The notes under the pieces are model-generated. The model was not told the origin of the DNA, searched no databases, and saw only the letters and a program-made list of their open reading frames with translations. This document shows, one piece after another, positions 7,323 through 16,071 of a DNA stretch of 53,406 bases. The stretch lies in NCBI GenBank assembly GCA_016926155.1, contig JAFGPC010000052.1, forward strand, positions 1 to 53,406. The letters run 5' to 3'. This stretch comes from Sedimentisphaerales bacterium. Its GTDB lineage: Bacteria > Planctomycetota > Phycisphaerae > Sedimentisphaerales > Anaerohalosphaeraceae. Every line of letters starts with the position of its first letter. Positions within the stretch are counted from its first letter, which is position 1. The position numbers were made by a program, and so were the translations under genes.

Positions 7323-9653
7323 TTATTGCAAAGCCGGGGGTAGAATGGTCATACCATGCTGTTGGGCGTATTGTTCATCCGTGCCATAGGATCCGTAGAA
7401 AGGCACATTCGCATCCAGCCAGAGATAGAGCCTGCGGCGTTCACTCCCATCAAGCTTTACATGCCCGGCGTGAGTCCGGTTAGTGAGGATCTCTATGAGG
7501 GGACTTTCATCAGCCCCGATGCGACCCGGGCGGGTAATGATCGGCTCAATGCTGGCACCGCCCCACTCATACCAGCGGACAAATGGTTTAAGGCTCTCAT
7601 ACGATCTGGTAAATCGCCCCAATGGAGTGCCGGTCAATAACAGTTTGCTCTTGTCGTTTCCCTCGCTACCATCATGACACCGAACACAGTGTCTATCCAG
7701 GATCGGTTGCATAAGAATCGGAAAGCTGAACGGATGCGTTCCCTCCGGGCCCGGTTCAATCACCGATGGCTCACGCTGTATTGCGACAGGCCTTGCCTGA
7801 TTGCCTTTGACATTGCCAACCGGCTCATGACATCCGACACAACTTCTACGCTCACCAGGCTGCAGGTATACTACCGAACGCATAGACTGCACCGCCCTTC
7901 CCGTCTCATCGACGGCTTGAAAATAGAGCGGTTTGCCTGCCGGAACGCGGAAATAAGCCGATCCATCCGATTCGACAGGAACCGTTCCCAGCAACATGCG
8001 GGCGCTTTCGGCATTCGCATGGCCGATCCGAGGTTGATTGGCAACATGGGTACGCGATTTGGGCAATACCTGATAGATACGAAGATGCGCAACATGCCGA
8101 TCCAAAGGCATGGCAAAATGGCTTGCGGTTACATCACTGACAACAAATTCGCCTTCATTCCCCAGTTTCTCATCGACCATGCTGGGCACAACGGGGGGCA
8201 CCGGACGGGGTGCCAACGGAATCGGATACATACAACTGATTCCCTTGTCCCGATAGAGCAGCTCCATATTGCCAAAGCGGTCAAAATAATACAATCCCGT
8301 CTCGGTATCCCGTTTCTTTTCACGAGCACTCATACCCGGCAGCGGATCAAAACTGAACGCTACCAGATACACATCCTCGGATAAAGGCCAGGGACTGTGA
8401 AAGTAACTTTCCGGCCAGCCCGTCGATTCGGGATAACAAACTTCCGGTGTAAGCTTTTCGATCGCGTCAAAACGATCCTGCCCGGTTTTCGCATCCAGCC
8501 CCACGGCACTTGGATCCAGCAGCACCATTGAGCCACCCACATCGGCATGATGCGCCCCGGCAATAAAAACAATCTTCTCCGAACCCGGCACTGCCCGAGG
8601 CTGATAACATGCATTGATATGCATCGTATAGTTACCAAATAATGCTCTTGTCGCCGTGCCGTCCGGACAGGTCATCCACAGTCCATGGAAATTAGCCGCC
8701 GAGCGATCTACATAATCCCAGCGGATATATACAATCCGTCCATCGTGAAGTACTGAGGGATGCCATTCACTGGTCTCATGGTATGATAGTGTCTGTCGTT
8801 TCCGCCATGTCGGATCCAGCCGATGCAGAGTATGAGCCGGCAGCGGTTCCCATGGATTATTACACCGTGTAAACCCACCCCGTGCGGACGACATGAATGC
8901 AATCCCCCCGTCCGGCAGAGGACACGGATCGAAATCATCGTCCGGACCAAATGTAATCTGTCGCAGATTCGATCCATCGGCGTTCATCGCATAAATGTGG
9001 AAACACCGCCGCTCGGTCGAATAGAAATCAGGCTTATCACCATCTGCTCGCCGGGCAAAGGCGAAGTATATCGTTTTGGCGTCATACGAAAGAGAAAGTG
9101 TTGTGAAGTTGCCCCGTTTCAAGCATACTCCTGTCAAATCCTGCACAGCAAGCGAATATCCCGGCTTTTCAAGCACAAACACGCCGCCGCCTTCGATATC
9201 TGCATAATCATAATAATACCCCAGATACTCATGCAGCATCTGACAGACAAACCGCCGTCGCTTCATGAACACAAGAGATTTGCCGGCAATCAATGGATTC
9301 TTCAATGCTGCGCTGTGGATCGCCCAACGCAGTTCCTGATATAATGATGTTCGCTCCGCCTGCCCCATTGAATCAAGTTGGAGGGCTCTTTTCGAAAGAG
9401 ATTCAAAGGCAGATTTCTCGCCGTGAACGTCGACTCTGAAATCGGACAGTGCCGAGAATAATTTCTGTCCGGATTGTACCACCGCGGCAATGGCCTGCGG
9501 ATCATCGCAACTTCGTCCTAATCTCTGCTCCTGGGCAATCCAGTCCATCTCCACCTGGGATCGAAGCGTAACATCTTCACAGCGAAACGATTCCGCCCGC
9601 CCTGACGTCATTACCGTCAATATCAACAGCCAGATCAGCATGGTTCGAGTCAT
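7323..9653 (-). CDS. Secreted di-heme protein related to hydrazine synthase alpha subunit
   Basis: The 776-residue protein has a signal peptide (residues 1-21, ending 'SGRAES') and starts at ATG 9653, with GGAG 7 bases upstream. The middle (about 180-520) looks like a beta-propeller of WD40/TolB type ('NADGSNLRQITFGPDDDFDPCPLPDG'), matching the HZS_alpha-type propellers widespread in Planctomycetota. The C-terminal third carries two c-type heme motifs, C605-VG-C608-H609 and C656-VR-C659-H660, in a planctomycete cytochrome-like domain. True hydrazine synthase alpha belongs to anammox bacteria; nothing here suggests anammox, so this is probably a periplasmic redox or sugar-oxidising paralogue. 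It lies 23 bases after the SYLF lipoprotein gene, as one operon. Confidence 0.75.
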   Translation of the reverse strand: MTRTMLIWLLILTVMTSGRAESFRCEDVTLRSQVEMDWIAQEQRLGRSCDDPQAIAAVVQSGQKLFSALSDFRVDVHGEKSAFESLSKRALQLDSMGQAERTSLYQELRWAIHSAALKNPLIAGKSLVFMKRRRFVCQMLHEYLGYYYDYADIEGGGVFVLEKPGYSLAVQDLTGVCLKRGNFTTLSLSYDAKTIYFAFARRADGDKPDFYSTERRCFHIYAMNADGSNLRQITFGPDDDFDPCPLPDGGIAFMSSARGGFTRCNNPWEPLPAHTLHRLDPTWRKRQTLSYHETSEWHPSVLHDGRIVYIRWDYVDRSAANFHGLWMTCPDGTATRALFGNYTMHINACYQPRAVPGSEKIVFIAGAHHADVGGSMVLLDPSAVGLDAKTGQDRFDAIEKLTPEVCYPESTGWPESYFHSPWPLSEDVYLVAFSFDPLPGMSAREKKRDTETGLYYFDRFGNMELLYRDKGISCMYPIPLAPRPVPPVVPSMVDEKLGNEGEFVVSDVTASHFAMPLDRHVAHLRIYQVLPKSRTHVANQPRIGHANAESARMLLGTVPVESDGSAYFRVPAGKPLYFQAVDETGRAVQSMRSVVYLQPGERRSCVGCHEPVGNVKGNQARPVAIQREPSVIEPGPEGTHPFSFPILMQPILDRHCVRCHDGSEGNDKSKLLLTGTPLGRFTRSYESLKPFVRWYEWGGASIEPIITRPGRIGADESPLIEILTNRTHAGHVKLDGSERRRLYLWLDANVPFYGSYGTDEQYAQQHGMTILPPALQ

Positions 9654-9676
9654 CCGCTTTCTCCGAATTACCTCAT

Positions 9677-10219
9677 TTATTTCGGCAGGTACTTAAACTT
9701 TTGCCCTCCAAGGGAGGCATCCACCATCAGACCGGCATCGGTCATGACAAATACCGCCAATCCATCCTTATAATCCGTCTTGGCGGCAACACCGGTTTCA
9801 GCCGCCACTGCCGTGGCTTGTGCACTGAAGGCAAATTGGCCCGACCGAAACCGATCCAGGGCCGCTTTGTCATTGAAGAAGATCACCTCACGGAAGAATT
9901 CCCCCCCGAACGAAAAACCTAGCGTCGCCTGCTTCATATCGCAGTATCCAACCATTTGGCCCTGTTCATATACCTCACCGCGACCATACGCCCCGCCGAT
10001 CCAGATGGCTCCCTTAAATACCTTCGGCAACACCGCATAACCATAGGAAGTGTTGCGATATGTCTCAAAGGCCGGATATTGGGCTCTGAATAGAGCCATT
10101 GTCTCGTTTACCTCCGCGCTAAGCACTGCTTTAGATTCCGGTTTTTCCGGTGCCGTGGCACAACCCGTTAAAATTATTCCAATTCCCGCCAAAGTAAAAA
10201 TGAAACTCCTTTTGTTCAT
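9677..10219 (-). CDS. SYLF/Ysc84-domain lipoprotein
   Basis: The 180-residue protein starts with a lipoprotein signal: hydrophobic stretch, then 'IILTGC' with the lipidated cysteine at 20. The rest matches the SYLF (Ysc84) domain, a compact lipid-associated fold found in many bacterial outer-membrane or periplasmic lipoproteins: 'YPAFETYRNTSYGYAVLPKV', 'GGAYGRGEVYEQG' and 'TDAGLMVDASLGGQKFKY'. Its molecular role in bacteria is unresolved; phospholipid binding is the usual proposal. A strong promoter lies upstream (10270-10298), and the HZS-alpha-like gene follows after 23 bases, so both are probably transcribed together. Confidence 0.8.
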   Translation of the reverse strand: MNKRSFIFTLAGIGIILTGCATAPEKPESKAVLSAEVNETMALFRAQYPAFETYRNTSYGYAVLPKVFKGAIWIGGAYGRGEVYEQGQMVGYCDMKQATLGFSFGGEFFREVIFFNDKAALDRFRSGQFAFSAQATAVAAETGVAAKTDYKDGLAVFVMTDAGLMVDASLGGQKFKYLPK

Positions 10220-10269
10220 GGTATGTACTCTTTACTTTATCTTATCCTGGTTACACCCAACACGATATA

Positions 10270-10298
10270 ATTGTACACGAAATTAAACTCTATCTCAA
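10270..10298 (-). promoter_or_regulatory. Sigma-70 promoter of the SYLF / di-heme operon
   Basis: Minus-strand TTGAGA (10293-10298, five of six) and TACAAT (10270-10275, five of six) are separated by exactly 17 bases. Transcription would start around 10263, leaving a leader of about 45 bases before the lipoprotein start at 10219. Confidence 0.6.
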
Positions 10299-10340
10299 GG
10301 ATCCACTGTTGATGTCTTAAAAGCTAGATTATCATATTTT

Positions 10341-11978
10341 CTATCCGGTCAACAGATCGAATTCTTCCGGACTTAAACATTGACGCAGTTTTTGCAGGGC
10401 CTGCAGCTCGATCTGTCGTACACGTTCTTTACTCAAATTCAACTCTTCACCGATCTCTTTTAAAGTCCGCGGTTTGCGACGTATCAAACCCCCACTGAGC
10501 GCAAAATGATTTCGTACGATAAACTGTTCACGGTCGTTAAGATTGTTTTGAATCACATCTTCCAGACTGTGCCGTGCCCGTTCAATCGCATCAAAATCGA
10601 TCATTTCTCCGACGCGTAGATCCTGCTGAATCTGGCTCATATCCGATGCTGTATGCCGATCCGGACGGGCGGCTTCGGCCGGGATATGACGTGCAAAGTC
10701 TTTCGTTATCGCCCACGTCGCATATGTGCTGAACCGGTATCCTCTCGTATAGTCAAATTTTTCCACGGCGCGCATTAGGGAAAGATTGCCTTCGCTAATC
10801 AGATCGGCCAGAACGGCGCCGGTCTGTAAATGCTTACTCGCAATACTTACCACCAATCGCAAATTGGCTTCGATAATAAGGTCCTTGATCTTCTCCGCTT
10901 CTATAAGATAACCCTCAATCCGCTTTAAACGTGCACTATTGGGATGTGTCAAATCGATCTTCGTTCGCTCCAGACACGCCAGGTATTTAAGAAAATTGTA
11001 TCGACAAAATAATTTTGCTTCCTGATCTCTCCGCAATAACTGGTCGCGAGTTGTCCGGTTATCTCCGGATCCGAATACGACAGGCTCCGACAGGATTTGT
11101 TCTCGCGCATTCTCAACCAGAAAGTCACTGCTGTCCACATAGGCAATCTTCACCGCCAGCAGTTCCCGAGCACGATGCTTATTGATAATTCGATATATAC
11201 TGCTGCGGCTGCGATGGAATCTCTCCATCAGTTCGGGAATCGAAACGCCCTGTGTATAAAGGCGGTAAATCTGGGTCACTTCCTTGGAACGGACCACTCC
11301 ACGCCGCTTCTCAAACACTCGCTGATCGGGATTCTTCTGATCGTGCTCATTCACCACACAACGAACGGTTTCCCTTGCTCGCCCGACCTGTCCGGCTACC
11401 TGTGTAAACACTTGGGAAGGACTTACAGCGCCTTCCCGGGCCAGATCCCTGGCGAACTCTATAATCGTCTGTTTTTCTTTCACATCAAGCTGGCTGAATT
11501 CTCCTGCCCGCTCGACCAGCTTCTGATGTTCTGCAAGAAACTGTTCCACGTTCGACTCGGAAAAACCGATCCGCTTGCGATCGTCGCCAAAGGTATATAA
11601 CCGCCCTTGTAATCCCTGTTTTTGCCATCGCTGTAAAGTACGACGAGACACACGAAAACGCTCCGCCAGCTCCTGTGCAGTGTAGATCTGCTCTGCCACA
11701 TCACGAACCGATGATGCCAATTGATTGTCCAATCGCATGGCAAAAATCCGCAGATCATGCAGAAGCTCGCTCCCGGGAATGAGCACTCTGGATACATCCT
11801 GTTGCGGACGATATTCGGTAATACGAAAGAAGATAAACTCGAACGGATAATCTATATTTTTGTCGATCAGACTCACAAGCTGCTCGGCCGCAATCCGGTG
11901 CTTTTCCTTCTGGGATCGTGAGGCATACCGGAGCCCATCGAGCAGTTCACGTAACCATTTGTTCTGATATCTGGCCAT
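10341..11978 (-). CDS. Sigma-70 family RNA polymerase factor with N-terminal helix-turn-helix domains
   Basis: The 545-residue protein ends as a sigma-70 factor: region 2 at about 366-432 ('EANLRLVVSIASKHL', 'ADLISEGNLSLMRAVEKFDY', 'GYRFSTYATWAI') and region 4 at about 471-536 ('LKEIGEELNLSKERVRQIE'). Only about 40 residues separate them, so region 3 is reduced or absent. The N-terminal half is unusual. A MerR/excisionase-like helix-turn-helix lies at about 99-150 ('AQELAERFRVSRRTLQRWQKQG'), and a second, resolvase-like one at about 244-266 ('SIPELMERFHRSRSSIYRIIN'). It is larger than group 3 or 4 factors and lacks a classical region 1.1. Architectures of this kind occur in Planctomycetota. 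Targets are unknown. Confidence 0.85.
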   Translation of the reverse strand: MARYQNKWLRELLDGLRYASRSQKEKHRIAAEQLVSLIDKNIDYPFEFIFFRITEYRPQQDVSRVLIPGSELLHDLRIFAMRLDNQLASSVRDVAEQIYTAQELAERFRVSRRTLQRWQKQGLQGRLYTFGDDRKRIGFSESNVEQFLAEHQKLVERAGEFSQLDVKEKQTIIEFARDLAREGAVSPSQVFTQVAGQVGRARETVRCVVNEHDQKNPDQRVFEKRRGVVRSKEVTQIYRLYTQGVSIPELMERFHRSRSSIYRIINKHRARELLAVKIAYVDSSDFLVENAREQILSEPVVFGSGDNRTTRDQLLRRDQEAKLFCRYNFLKYLACLERTKIDLTHPNSARLKRIEGYLIEAEKIKDLIIEANLRLVVSIASKHLQTGAVLADLISEGNLSLMRAVEKFDYTRGYRFSTYATWAITKDFARHIPAEAARPDRHTASDMSQIQQDLRVGEMIDFDAIERARHSLEDVIQNNLNDREQFIVRNHFALSGGLIRRKPRTLKEIGEELNLSKERVRQIELQALQKLRQCLSPEEFDLLTG

Positions 11979-12093
11979 TCTCAGGAATCCATTATCTCGT
12001 TTTTTGGTTGTCCGAACAAGGAGAAACAGTCGTTTTTCGCAAATACCAACTGTCTACACCCTCTTTATTTATGCCTCTTGATCTCCACAATAC

Positions 12094-12122
12094 TTGACAC
12101 TTCAAAGAATGAAGGGTAATAT
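12094..12122 (+). promoter_or_regulatory. Sigma-70 promoter of the secreted PEP-synthase-like gene
   Basis: Perfect TTGACA (12094-12099), a 17-base spacer, then TAATAT (12117-12122, four of six). It lies 50 bases before the ATG at 12172, which has GGAGG at 12158-12162, nine bases ahead of the start. Confidence 0.6.
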
Positions 12123-12171
12123 GAGACTATTGCAAAAGCCTTCTCTGGGGTGATTTTGGAGGAATACTACA

Positions 12172-15100
12172 ATGCCTCGATTTCGAGCAGTTAATGGAGT
12201 GTTGTTGATTGTGGCTTGTATTCTGTCTACCCACAGCAACTTTGCACAAACAATCACTCCTTCCGATGACTGGAAAAATAGGATTACGATCCCAAACGAT
12301 CCTTTCGAAGTCCGTTCCACTGCCTCGGATGGGATGGGCTGGACTAAATTTACTATTCTTCTTGATCCCTATGATCCCAATCTTGTCTATTACCAGGATA
12401 GTAAAAAATATTCTCTGCACTACACATTTGCCACCGAATGGCTTGATCCCTTTTTAGGTATCGCTCCGGAGGATTTCAATGCTGCCACCCTTTATCAGCA
12501 GGGCCAGCAGGCCATCCTGGGGGCCGTAATCACTCCCCCTAATGAAGGCTATCCCCCACAGCCTAAATTCCATGAATATGGCATCCAGTTCGTTCGATTC
12601 GATCCATATACCCCCGAACAGACTGCTCATATGTTTCATCTTGTTCGGGAGACAATTGACACCGATCCGGCAATGCAGGCTCTGTATTTTCCCAGTTATG
12701 AACAACGTCAGGTTGCCGAAAGTAATCGCGAATGGTTTGCCCAACAGGACATCATTGTCAGCTCCCCCGACCGCTGGCTTACAAACAATGTGATCTATTC
12801 TTCCGGCTGGAATACAGGCCTGCTTCGATTCGTTCCTTCCGATCAAATTGCATCGGCATACGCTCAGGGCAGTTTAAATCCAACCGACATCCTCCTGACC
12901 GATGCGGTTCCAGCCGATCTGCCGATCCTTGCCGGGATTATTACTCTCTCTCCTTCCACGCCTAACTCCCATGTGGCGATCCTGGCAAACACATACTCAA
13001 TCCCCTTTGTCTATCTGGCTGAGCAAGAAGATACAGAATTGGCATGGGATCTTGTCGATCAAGATATTGTCTTTACGGCTCATAGCTACTATGAAACTAC
13101 CAAAATCCGCCTGATTCAAACGGAAGGAGTTTTGACCGAGCAACAAATCGAGGAACTTTCCACATTGAAACAACCACCCACTCTGAATTTTACCCCGATT
13201 CAATCCTTCGGATCTTATAGCGCCCCTGTCGCCAATCTCATCTCGGACGACATCTGCTACTTTGGAGGCAAAGCAACCCATTACTCCATCCTGCTCCATT
13301 CTATCCCTGACAACTGTCGGATCGCCACCGCATTTTCCTTCGATTTGTGGAACGACTTTCTCGATCAGCCGATTGCCGTAGGAACGACCCTGCGTCAGTT
13401 CATCCGCTCCCGACTTTCCGGATATACCTACCCCCCTGCCAACATGGCCGGTTTGCTTCATGACCTGGATGACATTCGGGACATGATTCGAGATGCCGAT
13501 CTGGTTCCCTTTACTCCTGCCATACAGCAAGCCGTTCTCGACACCTTGACCGATTCACGATACGGATTTGAACCTGTCGAAAAAATTCGCTTTCGCAGCA
13601 GCACAAATCTGGAAGACACCGAATATTTTACCGGTGCGGGCCTCTACGACAGCTACAGTGGTTGCCTCGCGGATGAGCTTGATGACGATGACGAGGGACC
13701 CAGTCAATGTGATCCCGATGAAAACAATGAACGGGGTGTTTTCCGTGCTATTCGTCGCGTTTTTGCCAGTTTCTATAACGATAATGCTTATCTTGAACGA
13801 TTGCGTCACAACATTGATGAAGACCAGGTTGGTATGGCCATTCTCGTCCACCATTCCTTTCCCGATACCATCGAGTTAGCCAACGGTGTTGCCACGCTGG
13901 ATAGAACCAGTACCTATTCCACGCGCATTAAACTTGTCACTCAGGACGGGGCTGTCTCAGTTGCTAATCCGGAACCGGGTGTCATCCCCGAAGAAGTAGA
14001 GGTTTACAAATATTCTTCCGGTACAATCTATGCCCTGCTGCAAACCCGTTCCAATCTGGTGCCCCTTGGCGCTACCGTCATGGATTGGAAGGATGATTAC
14101 TTGGATCTTGCACAACTTCTCCTCAACGCGGCCGATCGGTTTGAGCTTGTAACCGGCAAGACCGGCTATCTGCTCGATTTCGAATACAAAAAGATCGCGC
14201 CTGAGGGCAAGCTTATTGTCAAGCAAATTCGACAGGTTCCAAAACCCTCACAGGAACAAAACATAACACCCATGCTGATCAACGAACCGACCTGTTTCTG
14301 CCTGTTTCAGGGGGAAGGCCAGGATGTCTTTGCCTATCATCGTCTCAAATCCCGCTGGAATCTCGAAACCCGAAGTCTTTGGCTGACAGAAGACAACCTC
14401 CGACAATCCATATTATCCAACATACAATTGGAATATAAAGACAGAGCACGAATTCGCGATCTGCAAGGCGATCCAACTGTCTGGCCTTATGCCTATCACA
14501 AATCCGAAATGAACGCATCGAAGGAAGCCGCTCTCCATGACGGCTGGCGAATGCACCATTTATCCAATCCCCGACAATATGAATTGTCCATCGAAGGTCT
14601 TCTTACACTTGTCTCCCCCGCCGACAGTCCTGTTATTACCTTGAAAGATTTCGCCCCGTATTCCTATCGCTCCCCGCGATTAAACGTTCAGGTTGAGTAT
14701 GACAATCCAGTCGAAAAGTATGACTGGCAACTTCCTCCCGGCCAGTTAGGAACTACAACCACAAACTGGATTACTCTCTGGCCTTGTTTGACACCTCAAG
14801 AAGGCGACCTGCTGCAGGAACGAATGATTACCGATGAAAAAACAGGGACGATTCAAACCTCATTCTACTGGCCGCCACCGCCTACCGGGGCTATTGCAGG
14901 ATATACTGCTCCACTCGTTCGTTGGGTTAAAACAATCATTACAGGCCTTACTAGCGAACCTATTGAATTACATGGATGGTATTCCCAGACCTATCTACCC
15001 GGACATCATAACTTCTTTGAGAGTTTTCTCTTTGAACCCTGGTTTGAACCGGATTTGTCGCCGAGTTTAATCGAAGAACTCAGAGCTAAAGACATCCGTC

Positions 15101-15363
15101 TTATCCATGTCTATGGCCCTGTCGGTCAGGATGGAATCATTAACGGACAGATCTTCACGTATGGATTCAAAGAAGAAACGTTTCAACCCGGCGATATCGA
15201 CGGCGATAAGGACACCGACTCTCATGATCTGATCGAATTGTCCCATCGATGGCTTAACACGAGTTGCCACGAATGTGACGGCGCCGACCTGGACGGAGAC
15301 GGACAGGTAAGCCTGAAAGACCTCACCGAAATAGCCCGGGCATATCTATCCCAACTCCCGTGA
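12172..15363 (+). CDS. Secreted PEP-synthase-like protein with C-terminal dockerin
   Basis: The 1063-residue protein has a signal peptide (residues 1-26, ending 'NFAQT'). It contains two pieces of the PEP synthase / pyruvate phosphate dikinase fold in reversed order. First comes a phosphohistidine-like segment with H267 in 'SPSTPNSHVAI' (about 238-282). Then an ATP-grasp part runs from about 355: 'FGGKATHYSIL', 'IRFRSSTNLEDTEYFTGAGLY' (about 472-492) and a later C-terminal half. Residues about 1003-1060 hold two complete calcium loops, 'GDIDGDKDTDSHD' and 'DLDGDGQVSLKD', a proper two-repeat dockerin. Cytosolic ATP would not be available outside the cell, so activity, substrate and location are unclear. 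It has its own promoter and a strong ribosome site. Confidence 0.75.
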   Translation: MPRFRAVNGVLLIVACILSTHSNFAQTITPSDDWKNRITIPNDPFEVRSTASDGMGWTKFTILLDPYDPNLVYYQDSKKYSLHYTFATEWLDPFLGIAPEDFNAATLYQQGQQAILGAVITPPNEGYPPQPKFHEYGIQFVRFDPYTPEQTAHMFHLVRETIDTDPAMQALYFPSYEQRQVAESNREWFAQQDIIVSSPDRWLTNNVIYSSGWNTGLLRFVPSDQIASAYAQGSLNPTDILLTDAVPADLPILAGIITLSPSTPNSHVAILANTYSIPFVYLAEQEDTELAWDLVDQDIVFTAHSYYETTKIRLIQTEGVLTEQQIEELSTLKQPPTLNFTPIQSFGSYSAPVANLISDDICYFGGKATHYSILLHSIPDNCRIATAFSFDLWNDFLDQPIAVGTTLRQFIRSRLSGYTYPPANMAGLLHDLDDIRDMIRDADLVPFTPAIQQAVLDTLTDSRYGFEPVEKIRFRSSTNLEDTEYFTGAGLYDSYSGCLADELDDDDEGPSQCDPDENNERGVFRAIRRVFASFYNDNAYLERLRHNIDEDQVGMAILVHHSFPDTIELANGVATLDRTSTYSTRIKLVTQDGAVSVANPEPGVIPEEVEVYKYSSGTIYALLQTRSNLVPLGATVMDWKDDYLDLAQLLLNAADRFELVTGKTGYLLDFEYKKIAPEGKLIVKQIRQVPKPSQEQNITPMLINEPTCFCLFQGEGQDVFAYHRLKSRWNLETRSLWLTEDNLRQSILSNIQLEYKDRARIRDLQGDPTVWPYAYHKSEMNASKEAALHDGWRMHHLSNPRQYELSIEGLLTLVSPADSPVITLKDFAPYSYRSPRLNVQVEYDNPVEKYDWQLPPGQLGTTTTNWITLWPCLTPQEGDLLQERMITDEKTGTIQTSFYWPPPPTGAIAGYTAPLVRWVKTIITGLTSEPIELHGWYSQTYLPGHHNFFESFLFEPWFEPDLSPSLIEELRAKDIRLIHVYGPVGQDGIINGQIFTYGFKEETFQPGDIDGDKDTDSHDLIELSHRWLNTSCHECDGADLDGDGQVSLKDLTEIARAYLSQLP

Positions 15364-15378
15364 CGAATTCATCAATGT

Positions 15379-15858
15379 CTATTGCTGTGCTTCCACCGGA
15401 GGAATGGCTTCTACAGGAGGAACGACCATCATCGGTGCTGGTTGTAGGACTCGCTCATTGAACGCATCCAGAATCTTTCGTTTGCTACTGTCTGAGAAAA
15501 GACGGTGCAAATTATCCAGAATCTTTGCCTTTGTGCCTGCACACATGTCGGGATTGTAAATCAGAGCCAGAAGCACTGCTTCCTTGGATGAATCACTGAA
15601 CAGCCGATAGGCCGCCTTGACCAGATGCACCTGCGCTCCACAGCTCAGTCCCGGCCGCTGCGCGATCGCCAGATACACGGCTTCCTTGTCAGAATCGGAG
15701 AATAGCCGTCCCGCTGCATCGATCTCCTGGATGGTGGCATCCCCCTGCATATAGACCGTCTCAGGACAGCATTTCGGTGATCCCCCGATCACAATGCAGC
15801 CGCTTAGCAACCCGGAAATCACGATACAAACCATGCCATACATAAATCGCTTCTTCAT
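15379..15858 (-). CDS. Small lipoprotein with three 34-residue repeats
   Basis: The 159-residue protein starts at ATG 15858, preceded by AGGAGG; a longer frame reaches 15897 without such a site. It has a clear lipoprotein signal, 'LLSGC', with cysteine at 21. Three tandem units of 34 residues follow, each containing 'RLFSDSsKeAvllA', beginning at residues 51, 85 and 119. The pattern resembles the DUF4476 type of 'F.sDs.K' repeats, seen in small exported proteins. A proline-rich tail ('PPVEAIPPVEA') closes it. The function is unknown. It is convergent with the secreted PEP-synthase-like gene, only 15 bases away. Confidence 0.7.
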   Translation of the reverse strand: MKKRFMYGMVCIVISGLLSGCIVIGGSPKCCPETVYMQGDATIQEIDAAGRLFSDSDKEAVYLAIAQRPGLSCGAQVHLVKAAYRLFSDSSKEAVLLALIYNPDMCAGTKAKILDNLHRLFSDSSKRKILDAFNERVLQPAPMMVVPPVEAIPPVEAQQ

Positions 15859-16071
15859 GGATGTGCCTCCTAAATGTTTAACCTCGTTGCTTATCAAAGT
15901 TCACACTGGTATTATACGACGCTGGTCACCTTAAAAAAATTGTAATTTTTCATAAATATTTTTTTATCCATTATAAAAATACAGGATCTTATCGAAAAAA
16001 CTATACAATTGAATATATATTGTTTCTTGCTTCATCGAGCAAGAACTGTTTCGTTTAAAGCAGGAACATTC

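Noticed and set aside
7323-9653. Evidence for anammox metabolism from the hydrazine-synthase-like gene
   Set aside because: No beta/gamma subunits or other anammox genes are present, and such paralogues are common in heterotrophic planctomycetes.
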